Positions 16,180 through 25,102 are shown, numbered from the stretch's first letter. The stretch: DNA of 64,000 bases from Candidatus Melainabacteria bacterium (GCA_016699165.1 CP064963.1:4898001-4962000); one strand, 5' to 3'. The notes: generated from the letters alone by a model not told the origin. Program-made: numbers and translations.

Positions 16180-17730
16180 ATGCATAAACATTCGCGCTTG
16201 ATTCTTTGTCTGGCTGCTTCTTTGTGGCTTGCTCCTAGTGCTTTTGCACAAACAAAGTCGCAGAAACTAAACGCAACCCCACCAGTCCTGATGCAATCTA
16301 ATAAGGGAAACGTCGCCGCTTGTGCCATCTCGATTCCTGATATAGCAATTGCCGAAGTGCGGCAGAAACATGGTGCTAATAGTATTGCAGAAGCCGCTAT
16401 TCAGCAGGAACTAGGTGATCTTTATATCAAAAAAGGAAACTATAAAAATGCTGAGACTGCATTTCGAAAGGCTATTGCAATTTTACAGACGCCATCAAAT
16501 GCGAAGGCTCATCAAGATATTCTAGGCGATTGTTTCGAAGGTATCGGCTATGTCCTTATGGATAAGAAGGAGTACGCAAAGGCAGTTGATGCGTTCAAAC
16601 AATGGATTGCCACCATGGAGAAAAACGGTCATCTCGCACAAGATCCAAGTAGCGAAATATTCGCTATGGCATTAGATAGATTATCAGATGCATATGTGAA
16701 TCAGAAAAACTTCCGCGCTGCCGAGCCTCTATTGAAGCGCTCTTTAGCAATGCGCAAAGTTACTTATGGCGAGTATGGTTCTACTACTGAATATGTAATG
16801 GAACATCTGCTGGAAGTCTATGATGGGCTCGGAAAGACGGCTGAAATTGCAAAGCTCGAGAATAGTCTGATCGAAAGTAAAAAGCGTGAATTGGGTACTG
16901 AGCTTGGAGCGTTTTATGCGCAGCAGGCTCATCAGTCTAGAAAATTGAATTCTGTTCTTCCATTGATAGCTGCATTAGGTCCAGGTGCACAGTGGAATCA
17001 AAAGAAATTTACTCAAGAAATCGAAAAGAAATTAGGCACCGCAAGTGATGCTACCTGGTACAAAATTCCTAATTGGTTTGCTGGTCTTTGGGGAGAAGAT
17101 ATTCCCAAAGGAGTGAAGGTCGAAGAAATCAATGGAGTTTTGCGCCCACCAGACGAAAATTCAATGGCCTTTCACACCGGACCCTCACCCGTTTACGCAA
17201 CACGAAGAGGCTTTGTTCGTGCGCGCGATAATAGTGGTTGGTGGCACTACGATGAAAATAACGCTCAAAGCAATTGGACGCAATCGGGTAGATCCGATTC
17301 TAAAAATTTAGGATACATCTATTATCAAAATATGCGACCAGTCACCAATGGTGATGGCAGTGTCACCTTTAGAACCGTCTCTCTGCATTTTGATGTAAAG
17401 CCTAAAGTTGCATACAAAGACTTTAGCTCACTCTTTCCTGCCGGAACAGTTTTTAGAGTTTGGCAACAAGATAAAATCATGACTTACAAGCAAGTGGCAC
17501 CTTGCAAGTATGCTTTGTTTACTTGTGAGCGAATGTATAACTGGAATGGCAAGGAGAAGCGAGTTACGAATGAGGGCAATAAAGTCTTTTGGATTGGTGG
17601 TGCGTCGTGGCAGAAAAAAATTGGTGAGGCTGCGCCAGCTAAATTTGTCGGGATAGATTTGAAGCAGGATCTGAAAAAATATTTGGCGAAGCATTGGATG
17701 CTAGATGAATTGAAGCGGTTGGAAAAGTGA
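16180..17730 (+). CDS. Exported TPR protein with C-terminal beta-rich domain
   Basis: I start at the ATG at 16180 (MHKHSRLIL) because the signal peptide begins there and ends near AFAQ; the frame opens at a GTG 24 bases earlier. Residues about 60-240 contain three to four TPRs (for example ELGDLYIKKGNYKNAETAFR and SDAYVNQKNFRAAEPLLKRS). The last 240 residues form a Trp/Tyr-rich domain without a recognised family. The protein is probably periplasmic. Confidence 0.65.
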   Translation: MHKHSRLILCLAASLWLAPSAFAQTKSQKLNATPPVLMQSNKGNVAACAISIPDIAIAEVRQKHGANSIAEAAIQQELGDLYIKKGNYKNAETAFRKAIAILQTPSNAKAHQDILGDCFEGIGYVLMDKKEYAKAVDAFKQWIATMEKNGHLAQDPSSEIFAMALDRLSDAYVNQKNFRAAEPLLKRSLAMRKVTYGEYGSTTEYVMEHLLEVYDGLGKTAEIAKLENSLIESKKRELGTELGAFYAQQAHQSRKLNSVLPLIAALGPGAQWNQKKFTQEIEKKLGTASDATWYKIPNWFAGLWGEDIPKGVKVEEINGVLRPPDENSMAFHTGPSPVYATRRGFVRARDNSGWWHYDENNAQSNWTQSGRSDSKNLGYIYYQNMRPVTNGDGSVTFRTVSLHFDVKPKVAYKDFSSLFPAGTVFRVWQQDKIMTYKQVAPCKYALFTCERMYNWNGKEKRVTNEGNKVFWIGGASWQKKIGEAAPAKFVGIDLKQDLKKYLAKHWMLDELKRLEK

Positions 17731-17926
17731 GCACATCATGTATTAAACCTGAGCATCTTTTTCGATTTCATTTCGTCAAACTGGGCTCTTTGGGTTATGT
17801 GTAACTAACAAGAGCTTGTGCATTTGTTCTGAATATTTTGAACTTTTTCGATTACGGAGTCGTCTTTATTAGTAGAGCCGGCTAGTTCTTGACGGCTTGG
17901 TGCGAATGTTATACAGGGTTTCGTTC
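17731..17926. other. Intergenic region, no clear signal
   Basis: About 200 bases between the TPR protein and the toxin-like ORF. It is AT-rich with no ORF, no hairpin with a T-run and no repeat that I can defend. It may hold the promoter of the following small genes. Confidence 0.4.
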
Positions 17927-18046
17927 ATGAATCTAGAGTATGAAATTCTGGACAGTGCTTTGAAGCATGGGATTACACGGAAAGAAATTAACGTAGTTCT
18001 TTCGGATGAAAATGTAACTAGACGCTGTTATGAAATGCACGAATGA
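17927..18046 (+). CDS. 39-residue toxin-like ORF, possibly truncated
   Basis: The ATG-to-TGA frame encodes a charged peptide beginning MNLEYEILDSALKHGITRKE. The opening resembles the first 40 residues of small toxin-like proteins (BrnT/DUF4258-like, with a YEILDSALKHG start), but the catalytic C-terminal half expected of such a protein is missing. It is followed 70 bases later by an RHH gene, the usual antitoxin partner. I infer a decayed or minimal toxin-antitoxin pair. The family link is from memory. Confidence 0.45.
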   Translation: MNLEYEILDSALKHGITRKEINVVLSDENVTRRCYEMHE

Positions 18047-18065
18047 AAAAACTGTTGTTTTTCAT
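18043..18065 (+). repeat. Inverted repeat between the toxin-like ORF and RHH gene
   Basis: ATGAAAAAAC at 18043-18052 pairs with GTTTTTCAT at 18057-18065, with one bulged A and a 4-base loop. It overlaps the stop codon of the small ORF. It is a weak, AU-rich hairpin without a T-run, and could be an operator half-site for the downstream RHH protein or a weak mRNA processing hairpin. Confidence 0.35.
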
Positions 18066-18112
18066 GCATCAAATGTGTCTACCTTTTACCGTTTCCTCTT
18101 TGAGTTAGAACG

Positions 18113-18427
18113 ATGAAAAAAACAAGAAGTAGTATGTCTGACGATGAACGCGCAGTTTGGCGAGCTAGGATTGGTAGAGCAGCAACTGAAAAAGTTGCCA
18201 AAAGCGGGCAGTTGAATTTCCGAATAGAGGAAGGCACTATTCGTGAGCTTCAGCATGTCGCCTATGCACAAGGCGTCCCTGTTGGAGCCTTGGTAAGAGG
18301 CTGGGTAGTGGAAAGACTGCTTCAGGAAAAGCTTGGAAAAGAAGAACTTTCAGGAAGGTCTTTGACGCTGCTTAACGAAATCTATCAGAAGTTGCATGAT
18401 TTATTTGGACCAGATTCGGACGAATAA
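18113..18427 (+). CDS. RHH/CopG-like DNA-binding protein (104 residues)
   Basis: The central segment QLNFRIEEGTIRELQHVA and AQGVPVGALVRGWVVERLLQ has the strand-helix-helix pattern of a ribbon-helix-helix repressor. The N-terminus is basic, with a possible extra helix. The last 30 residues are acidic. It follows the toxin-like 39-residue ORF, so an antitoxin origin is plausible. It may now be an orphan regulator. Confidence 0.55.
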   Translation: MKKTRSSMSDDERAVWRARIGRAATEKVAKSGQLNFRIEEGTIRELQHVAYAQGVPVGALVRGWVVERLLQEKLGKEELSGRSLTLLNEIYQKLHDLFGPDSDE

Positions 18428-18433
18428 ATAAAA

Positions 18434-19636
18434 TTATGATGTTAGTGTCGCCAGTGCTTTATCCACAAATGCACGAGTGGCAATCTCGGGATATTCTCGA
18501 ACGAAACGCGCACCATCAACAGTGCGCAAGACCTGGCGAGGAAGTTTGCCTGTGTTGGGGTCGAATAGTTTTTTAAGCTCGTTCACCCAAACGATGGACG
18601 ATTGAGCGAATTTTTTCAAGTCTTCATTAAGTGGTTTTTGTTCATCTTCTAATATCTCAAGTCTGCGACGAATGAGATCAGCCAATTTGCCAGGGCAAAC
18701 AATTTCACTTGGTCCATCGCCCCATTCAGTTGCGGAGGCTGATTGTTTTAGAGGATAGAAACGAAAGGTACGCGACTCCATACCCGGCAATATCTCACCG
18801 GTGTAATGAACAACTTCTTCGTCGTTTATGCGCTCGGTAGTATGTGGACGCTCTGCCACCATGCTAGATTCGTCAAGAAAATGATTTAGTTCGCCTATGC
18901 ATCTGGCTTTCAAAATCTTGCGCTCAGGGCGAGGCTGCTTGCCCTTTGCGATATCGTGAATCTGGGCTGGAGCGAATGGAAACAATTCTAGATCCGAGCC
19001 AGCATTGATAAAAACGCCGTCATAATCTGTTCGTTCATCTAGTAATTTGAAAATCTCGCTGCCAGGCAAATGTGCCAGGTAAAATTCTTCAGGGTCTTTT
19101 TGCTTGGCAAGAAATGCATCAATGGTATCAAAAGCGGTGAAAAGCAATACACCTTCAAGTCCTTTGTATGGCATTACAAGTGGTTGATCTTTGTTCCACA
19201 GGATAATCCATTCGTGATTCAGAATTTTGTCTGACTTGTTTATAAGGTCTTTTTCTGTACTTAAAACTGGTGGCGCCGACAGTGCCTCCTCGCAACTGAG
19301 TGCAAGGGCAATATTTTTGAGACGACTAATTCCTTCGTCGTTAAGGCAAACGGCATGATCTGTACTTAGATCGAAACAAATCATGTCGGTCTCTTCAGGC
19401 AGATTATTCATCAGGTGACGACCGCGCATTTCAAGAAACTCGCGCTTCTCTTTGTCTGGACTTTTGCGCTCGGTCATGACTCCTAAAGTCTTTTTACCGT
19501 CGAATTCCCAAAAAATTGCGCAATTCTGTTTGTCTACCACTAAAAACCAGTCGGAATAATTAGCGAGAGCGCGCAAGAGTTCGTCGCCACGCTTACTTTG
19601 GTCCGCCATAATCTTTTTGATATCTGCAGGTTGCAT
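18434..19636 (-). CDS. SseB-like domain hypothetical protein (400 residues)
   Basis: A soluble protein without signal peptide. The middle part (about 145-235) has features of the SseB N-terminal domain: PLVMPYKGLEGVLLFTAFDT (target-binding beta pair) and, later, GVFINAGSDLELFPF in place of the usual INPGS element. The N-terminal region contains a different alpha/beta domain (about 25-130) and the C-terminal 120 residues are mainly helical. SseB-like proteins are poorly understood. The gene starts 7 bases after the stop of the upstream gene, so the two form an operon. Confidence 0.5.
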   Translation of the reverse strand: MQPADIKKIMADQSKRGDELLRALANYSDWFLVVDKQNCAIFWEFDGKKTLGVMTERKSPDKEKREFLEMRGRHLMNNLPEETDMICFDLSTDHAVCLNDEGISRLKNIALALSCEEALSAPPVLSTEKDLINKSDKILNHEWIILWNKDQPLVMPYKGLEGVLLFTAFDTIDAFLAKQKDPEEFYLAHLPGSEIFKLLDERTDYDGVFINAGSDLELFPFAPAQIHDIAKGKQPRPERKILKARCIGELNHFLDESSMVAERPHTTERINDEEVVHYTGEILPGMESRTFRFYPLKQSASATEWGDGPSEIVCPGKLADLIRRRLEILEDEQKPLNEDLKKFAQSSIVWVNELKKLFDPNTGKLPRQVLRTVDGARFVREYPEIATRAFVDKALATLTS

Positions 19637-19643
19637 GAGCGAG

Positions 19644-20411
19644 TTACCTTTTTTCGAATCTTAAGTCGCGGTCACAAGTTAAGTGCACGTCGTCATAGTG
19701 GCACTCGAAAATTTCAGGTAGCTGCACGCCACCATGTGTGTTGTGAAACTCATCGACTAAGTTAATTGCATCATGTGCCCAGGCGAATACTTTTGACTTG
19801 TGCTTAGATGGCACGGCACCGAGCATCTTCGATATGTGCCACCGACTTTCATCGGTCCCTAGATATCCGTCTGTCTTGAAAATGCCACAATTGGATGGAG
19901 CTTTTGTACTCACCGGATTTGGTGCATCGATTCGATGACTCAAGAGCGTACCATCTTTGCGAGTTTCTATATCAATGACGCATCCGCTTTTGTGGCGCAG
20001 GCTCTCATATGTTCCTGCCACAAGATCGGCAAAAGGAAAAAGTGCAACAAATGCTTCGTCACAAAGAAGCGCATCAATAGGCTGAGTTGCGTGCGCTAGA
20101 GATTGCCAGATTTCGCCAAGATCGATTGGCGTGAGATTGCCACGCTCATCAATAGGATTATCGCCGGAGGTATCTCTCAATAATTGCAATGCACCTCGAA
20201 CCACTTCAACTTCAGCTTTGAATTCTGTGGCACTTCTTTGTTTTGAATTTTTTACCACAATTTCTTGCTTTTCGAAAACATATGTGGCGGCAATTGAGCT
20301 AACTTTGCTCTCGACTACCGTGCCCTGAGCAACCAGTCCGACAAATTCTATTGCCGCTCCCTGCTCGATGTCGCTGCTGAATTCAAGTATGGTCGGGGGC
20401 TTACTTGCCAT
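19644..20411 (-). CDS. Hypothetical protein sharing a C-terminal module with 61461-62351
   Basis: A 255-residue soluble protein. The last about 70 residues (RWHISKMLGAVPSKHKSKVF and on through EFHNTHGGVQLPEIFECHYD) match the C-terminus of the protein at 61461-62351 (KWKLAKMLGRVPQEHKQKVY, EEFHDSHGRTYTPETFECYF). An earlier block with FPFADLVAGTYESLRHKSG also corresponds to FPSVQSKWGDYGFMRHRSG. I do not know the family. It is the first gene of a two-gene unit with the SseB-like gene. Confidence 0.6.
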   Translation of the reverse strand: MASKPPTILEFSSDIEQGAAIEFVGLVAQGTVVESKVSSIAATYVFEKQEIVVKNSKQRSATEFKAEVEVVRGALQLLRDTSGDNPIDERGNLTPIDLGEIWQSLAHATQPIDALLCDEAFVALFPFADLVAGTYESLRHKSGCVIDIETRKDGTLLSHRIDAPNPVSTKAPSNCGIFKTDGYLGTDESRWHISKMLGAVPSKHKSKVFAWAHDAINLVDEFHNTHGGVQLPEIFECHYDDVHLTCDRDLRFEKR

Positions 20412-20491
20412 TAGGGTCCGATGAGTAGAAGAATGGGGTCAATTTTAGCGTTAACGGGCACAATAATCTAAGACAATGGACTGAATGTTTC

Positions 20492-20839
20492 ATGAAAATT
20501 GCATTTCTCATCTTGTTTGCTATCACTGTCTTTGCCGCAGGAATATATTTTAACGGCGACCGCTCCAAGTGGGTGGAGACCGATGCTGTGGTGACAGAGG
20601 CGGTTGTGCAGGAAGAGAAAAGCCGTCACCACACAACACATGGCATATTCACACCGTTTTACATAGACGGTCAGGTTGAGTACATGTCGCCCAAGGGGCG
20701 GCACACTTACAAAATGGGCAACATGCTCTTTGGGTTTAGTGATCGCAAAAGCGCTGACGAAGCAGCCCAGAAATTGCTTCATAGCAAAAAACGGGTAAAG
20801 TACAATCCGGATAAGCCTTCTGAGTGGATGTCTATTTAA
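20492..20839 (+). CDS. DUF3592-like membrane-anchored protein
   Basis: A 115-residue protein with one N-terminal membrane helix (IAFLILFAITVFAAGIYF). The soluble part has the DUF3592 pattern: WVETDAVVTEAVVQEE, then a GQVEYMSPKG strand and a C-terminal VKYNPDKPSEW. These proteins are small beta domains on the membrane surface without known function. It ends 4 bases before the next gene, suggesting co-transcription. Confidence 0.6.
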   Translation: MKIAFLILFAITVFAAGIYFNGDRSKWVETDAVVTEAVVQEEKSRHHTTHGIFTPFYIDGQVEYMSPKGRHTYKMGNMLFGFSDRKSADEAAQKLLHSKKRVKYNPDKPSEWMSI

Positions 20840-20843
20840 TTAA

Positions 20844-21419
20844 ATGAATGATATCGACCAACTTCGACAACTCGTCAAGTTCTTCAATATGGAAGGATGT
20901 GAATGTGATGCTGAACACTGGAAAGATGATTTGGTGCCGATTCAATTTCTAGTTGAAGAGATAAAAACAGATTCGTCACATCTTAATTCGTTATATCAAT
21001 TTTTGCCCGCTCGATATCCAAAACTATTTGAAAAATTACTACTGAACTTTCGCTGGGAGCATTTTTCGGATACCGAAATTTGCGAATTTCTTCCCAATCC
21101 GAACGAACAGGATTTTTCTACTTTCAAGAGGCTCTTGTTCAGAGACAAATATTTGACTGATTTCTGTATTGAACATGGTTACTTGCCATTTGCAGAAGGT
21201 CCTGATGTTAGTTACGATCGTTTCTGTTTCGACTTGAACGGAGCAAAAACAAACGATTATCCAGTAGTGCAAATAGATCACGAGGAGGTTCTCTCGTGCA
21301 CCCGAATCGGCAAGCCAGTCAAATGGGCGGATAGTTTTAGAGAGTTTGTTGATTTGACGATTAAGTTGGACCGGTCTACTCGACCTAGCCGATACCTTAG
21401 CCCGGAGGACTTGCGATAA
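20844..21419 (+). CDS. SUKH (SMI1/KNR4)-like protein
   Basis: The 191-residue soluble protein has a SUKH-like order: an N-terminal helix with FLPARYPKLFEKLLLNFRW, then a beta sheet with GYLPFAEGPDVSYDRFCFDL, DYPVVQIDHEEV and the end helix WADSFREFVDLTI. SUKH proteins often act as immunity proteins for secreted toxins or as scaffolds. No toxin gene is visible next to it. The assignment is by pattern and moderately sure. Confidence 0.45.
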   Translation: MNDIDQLRQLVKFFNMEGCECDAEHWKDDLVPIQFLVEEIKTDSSHLNSLYQFLPARYPKLFEKLLLNFRWEHFSDTEICEFLPNPNEQDFSTFKRLLFRDKYLTDFCIEHGYLPFAEGPDVSYDRFCFDLNGAKTNDYPVVQIDHEEVLSCTRIGKPVKWADSFREFVDLTIKLDRSTRPSRYLSPEDLR

Positions 21420-21442
21420 ACACTAAAACCTCTATCAGACAA

Positions 21443-22276
21443 ATGACTCGCGACGAATTAGAAATAGCAGTCGAATGGGCGCGCCTGGAAGGATGGAATC
21501 CAGGTCTGCATGACGCCGATGTCTTTTGGCAGACCGATCCAGATGGGTTCCTTGCTCTTGAGCGAGATGGTGAAATGATTGGCTCGGGCTCGACTGTATC
21601 TTATGATGGCGAGTTTGGTTTCATGGGGTTCTTCATTATTCGTGCCGATCTGCGTAACGAAGGCTTGGGAAGAGATTTATGGATAGCTAGACGCGATAAG
21701 TTATTATCCAGATTGAAGCCGCAAGCTGCAATCGGCATGGATGGCGTTTTTTCGATGCAGCCATTTTATGCAAAAGGTGGTTTTAAGTTTAGCCATCGCA
21801 ATCTTCGAATGCAGACAACTGGTCAATATTTAGATTACGATAAGTCTTGTGTGCTGCCGTTTAGCGAAAAAGATTTTTCTGATATTGAACAGTTCGATAG
21901 GCGTTGCTTTGGGTTTGCTCGCAATAGATTCTTGAGAAGCTGGCTTTTAATGCCTGAAAGTACGACGTTTATTTATCGCAGAAGCACCGAGTTCCTTGGC
22001 TTTGGCACCATTCGTCGCTGTCATTCAGGATGGAAAATTGGTCCATTATTTGCTAAATCACCCGAAGTCGCGAATCAATTATTTAGAGCACTAAATACGG
22101 TGGCAGTAGGTGAACCCGTTTTTCTGGATACTCCTGAAGTAAATGAAAATGCAATTGAATTAGCTAGTCAACACAAAATGACAGAGTGCTTTGGCTGCGC
22201 GCGAATGTATTACGGCAGTCCACCAAATCTGGCTTACAATGAGATTTACGGTGTTACAACCTTCGAGTTAGGTTAG
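21443..22276 (+). CDS. Two-domain GNAT N-acetyltransferase
   Basis: The N-terminal half (about 1-135) is a GNAT domain with ALERDGEMIGSGSTVSY, then MGFFIIRADLRNEGLGRDLW, whose RNEGLG is the acetyl-CoA phosphate loop, and FYAKGGFKFSHRN. The C-terminal half (about 140-277) resembles the second, cofactor-free GNAT-like domain of the YitH type (GFGTIRRCHSGWKIGPLFA). Length fits this two-domain class. The acceptor substrate is unknown. It overlaps the convergent UspA gene by 4 bases. Confidence 0.7.
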   Translation: MTRDELEIAVEWARLEGWNPGLHDADVFWQTDPDGFLALERDGEMIGSGSTVSYDGEFGFMGFFIIRADLRNEGLGRDLWIARRDKLLSRLKPQAAIGMDGVFSMQPFYAKGGFKFSHRNLRMQTTGQYLDYDKSCVLPFSEKDFSDIEQFDRRCFGFARNRFLRSWLLMPESTTFIYRRSTEFLGFGTIRRCHSGWKIGPLFAKSPEVANQLFRALNTVAVGEPVFLDTPEVNENAIELASQHKMTECFGCARMYYGSPPNLAYNEIYGVTTFELG

Positions 22277-23109
22277 AGCGAAGACGCCACCTGTTTATCT
22301 GTTTCGTCTATTTTTTCAATAGAATAGGCTGATTCTTCTGGCCAAAGCAGTATCGCCGGTAGAGACAATCGACGAACGAAAAGTTCTGTTGGCTCGTCCA
22401 GAATTGAAACTCTTCTAGAGTTTACTAATCTTGTGGGAAGTACAAGCAGTGTGCGGTTGAAATCTTCATTCAAAAATAAATCATCTGTTTTTGCTGGAGG
22501 CATGTTAGCTATAATTTTGGCTTCAGAATGGGCACCAAGTAATTTTGCCATGCCATTACAGGCAAGCATAAAATTTGAATTTTCATGGTTGGGTGACATC
22601 AAGACTAAAACTTTTTTCCATAGTTTAGGCACTGCCTGCTGAACGATTAATAGTGGTTTTGGACAGTCATGAGCGAGTCCCTCTGCCACAGTGTATTTGA
22701 CTCCGTGCCATGGATCACCTTCTGGTTCATCTTGTAATCGCGCACGGTGCCCTGCAATGACCAGGTCGAAATTTTTCGCTCTTTTGCAGATTTCTTTTAC
22801 GGGATTTCCTTCGTCAACAAAACATTTGTACTCGACATCTTGCTTGTCGGCTAAGCTTTTCCAAACGGCAATTAGTTCGGAAGCAATGTTTTTTTGAGAG
22901 TGTCTCAGACTGGTAAAAGCGTCTGTGTACAGCCCGCTTGCTAATAGCCCCGGCTCGTCGTTGCGAAGAAATTCCCAGCTTGTATAAGTGTCGATTACGT
23001 GTTGAGCGGTAATTGATGCTTGAGTTTTTACTGCCAGCTTAAATGCCACTTCGCTTGCAAATAAGGATTGTTTGGTACCTGTTAATGCCAGAAGTAATCT
23101 TGTTACCAT
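22273..23109 (-). CDS. Universal stress protein family (UspA-like)
   Basis: The 278-residue protein starts with a Usp strand-loop (VTRLLLALTGTKQSLFA) and a long first domain carrying KNFDLVIAGHRAR and, near residue 150, CPKPLLIVQQ. A second, degenerate Usp-like half follows (LWKKVLVLMSPNHENS, LPAILLWPE). The glycine-rich ATP loop GxxGxGG(S/T) of nucleotide-binding Usps is not present, so ATP binding is doubtful. It lies 24 bases downstream of the avidin-family gene on the same strand, so the two are probably co-expressed. Confidence 0.7.
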   Translation of the reverse strand: MVTRLLLALTGTKQSLFASEVAFKLAVKTQASITAQHVIDTYTSWEFLRNDEPGLLASGLYTDAFTSLRHSQKNIASELIAVWKSLADKQDVEYKCFVDEGNPVKEICKRAKNFDLVIAGHRARLQDEPEGDPWHGVKYTVAEGLAHDCPKPLLIVQQAVPKLWKKVLVLMSPNHENSNFMLACNGMAKLLGAHSEAKIIANMPPAKTDDLFLNEDFNRTLLVLPTRLVNSRRVSILDEPTELFVRRLSLPAILLWPEESAYSIEKIDETDKQVASSL

Positions 23110-23133
23110 GATTTATACACCTTTTAAGTCGAA

Positions 23134-23577
23134 TTAATAAATTGAAGCCTTTCTGGCTCCAACCAGATATGGCGGGTATTGAGCAATTGATTCAGTTTCG
23201 CCTTCACCATTCATAGAAATTGCAGGGCCGCGATAGAATCTGTCTGCGCCAGATAGAATGGATTTCCACGATTTGTCATCGCGAGCTTCGTACTTACCCA
23301 TTTCCATCGACATATGCCAAAGTGTATTTAACAACGGCTTTTCATTTTGGAATTGAATTTGTCCTACCCATGCGGTGATGCTTCCATGTTCGATAAAATT
23401 GACGCAAAAAGCTACGACATCATCGTGAGCAAATCCTGTTAACGGATATTCCTTGTGCATGCCTTGTGTGCAAGTTTTGAATGCTCCAGTAATTTGACCA
23501 TTGTCGCTTTGGCTAAGGTCAATCTCCGAGTGGTGTTGATTGTGCCACAGTCCGGCAATCTGCAATTTATCTTTCAT
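23134..23577 (-). CDS. Avidin-family biotin-binding-like protein
   Basis: The 147-residue product lines up with streptavidin. LQIAGLWHNQHHSEIDL corresponds to ITGTWYNQLGSTF, and Asn13 and Ser17 are at the Asn23/Ser27 biotin positions. ITGAFKT matches LTGTYES, with Phe33 and Thr35 replacing Tyr43 and Ser45. SITAW matches the SATTW motif (Ser66, Thr68, Trp70). LNTLWHM holds Trp87 for Trp108, SWKSILSGADRF holds Trp104 for Trp120, and Asp112 stands for Asp128. Trp79 appears to be Phe. There is no signal peptide, unusual for the family, and a 30-residue tail follows the barrel. AGGGAA lies 5 bases before the ATG. Confidence 0.72.
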   Translation of the reverse strand: MKDKLQIAGLWHNQHHSEIDLSQSDNGQITGAFKTCTQGMHKEYPLTGFAHDDVVAFCVNFIEHGSITAWVGQIQFQNEKPLLNTLWHMSMEMGKYEARDDKSWKSILSGADRFYRGPAISMNGEGETESIAQYPPYLVGARKASIY

Positions 23578-23746
23578 GACACTTCCCTGTAGAAACGGCG
23601 GTTATCCAAATTATAAAAAGACTGGTTATCCCAAACCTCCTGCCTAAGAAGGACCGCATTCGTTCTAAAGGATGAGCTGTAGTTTAAGCTGCCAAGCTGA
23701 TAAATTAGTGATCTACCGTGACCTGAATTCACCCGACGGAGGCTAT

Positions 23747-25102
23747 ATGACCACATCTACTGCGTCTTTGAGCATCACTCCAGAGCTTGCTTATGCAATC
23801 GGCTTTGAGGCATATTGCTACTTTTATCCGCTAATTACAATGGAAGTCACACGACGCCAGCTAACTAATTTGCCCGTCGGACAGAAAATGGGCTATGGAC
23901 CAGCAAATGAGTTTTGTCATACGAGAGCTTTTCCTGATGCCGATTTTAAGGTCGTTGTGAGACCGAATTTTGATACTCTTTATAGTTCAGCATGGCTCGA
24001 CTTGACTAAAGAACCGGTCATAATCTCGATTCCAGACACGAATGGCAGGTACTATTTGATGCCAATGCTCGATATGTGGACCGATGTTTTTGCATCACCA
24101 GGTTGGCGTACATCGGGAACTAGTGCGCAAAATTATGCCATTGTCCCATCTAATTGGAGTGGAAAATTATCAGATGGTGTCTCTAGAATCAATTCTCCTA
24201 CGCCATTTGTGTGGGTTATTGGACGTACTAAAACCGATGGACCAGATGATTATGTAAATGTCCATGCCATCCAGGATGCGATGAAAATAACACCATTGTC
24301 TAAATGGAATGGTACGCCGTCGAATGTGGTGCCATCGTTTACACAGGATGCAAGTGTTGATATGAAGACTCCTCCACTGGAATTTGTCAACGCAATGTCG
24401 CCAGAAGATTACTTTGCGATGGCAGCTGAATTGTTAAAAACTAATCCGTCTCATGATTCTGATTGGTCTATTCTTGCGCGACTTGGGCGTGTCGGATTTG
24501 AAGTTGGAAAAGATTTCAAACTTAAAGCGCTCGAGCAAAAATTGAAGGAAGAATTCGTGCGCGGTACCCAAGACTCATTGAAGTTGATGTTGAGCAAGCT
24601 GAAAGCGATGGGAAGACCAGTCAATGGCTGGGCAATGAATACAGACTCAATTGGAGTTTATGGAAACTATTATCTAAAGCGAGCGATCGTTTCAATGGCA
24701 GGTCTGGGTGCTAATCCACCTGAGGATGCCGTTTATCCACTAAACTTTGCTGATGCCGATGGCAAGCCACTCACTGGCGACAAAAATTATGTGCTTCACT
24801 TCGAAAAAGAGGCACTGCCCCCGGTGAATGCATTTTGGTCTGTCACAATGTATGATGAGGCTGGATTTCAAGTTGCAAATGAGTTGAATCGATTTGCAAT
24901 TAGTTCGTGGATGCCATTGAACAAAAATTCCGATGGCTCAGTTGATCTTTATATTCAACACAAAAATCCCGGCAAAGATAAAGTCGCAAACTGGCTTCCA
25001 GCTCCTGCATCTGGCACGCTTGGCGTGACGATGAGGTTGTACGCACCATGTGCTAGCGTGTTGAATGGTGATTGGGCACCACCTGCTATAAAGCGGACTT
25101 AG
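23747..25102 (+). CDS. DUF1254/DUF1214 domain protein
   Basis: The ATG at 23747 has GGAGG 4 bases upstream and is preferred to the open frame from 23672. The 451-residue protein has the DUF1254 N-terminal domain (YAIGFEAYCYFYPLITMEVT, FKVVVRPNFDTLYSSAWLDL) and the DUF1214 C-terminal domain (LPPVNAFWSVTMYDEAGFQV, NRFAISSWMPLNKNSDGSVD). The pair is widespread and uncharacterised; some homologues are exported, this one shows no signal peptide. It is divergent from the avidin-UspA pair. Confidence 0.85.
   Translation: MTTSTASLSITPELAYAIGFEAYCYFYPLITMEVTRRQLTNLPVGQKMGYGPANEFCHTRAFPDADFKVVVRPNFDTLYSSAWLDLTKEPVIISIPDTNGRYYLMPMLDMWTDVFASPGWRTSGTSAQNYAIVPSNWSGKLSDGVSRINSPTPFVWVIGRTKTDGPDDYVNVHAIQDAMKITPLSKWNGTPSNVVPSFTQDASVDMKTPPLEFVNAMSPEDYFAMAAELLKTNPSHDSDWSILARLGRVGFEVGKDFKLKALEQKLKEEFVRGTQDSLKLMLSKLKAMGRPVNGWAMNTDSIGVYGNYYLKRAIVSMAGLGANPPEDAVYPLNFADADGKPLTGDKNYVLHFEKEALPPVNAFWSVTMYDEAGFQVANELNRFAISSWMPLNKNSDGSVDLYIQHKNPGKDKVANWLPAPASGTLGVTMRLYAPCASVLNGDWAPPAIKRT

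Noticed and set aside
22273..23109. Calling the UspA-like protein an ATP-binding universal stress protein
   Set aside because: The glycine-rich ATP loop is missing, so I only assign the fold.
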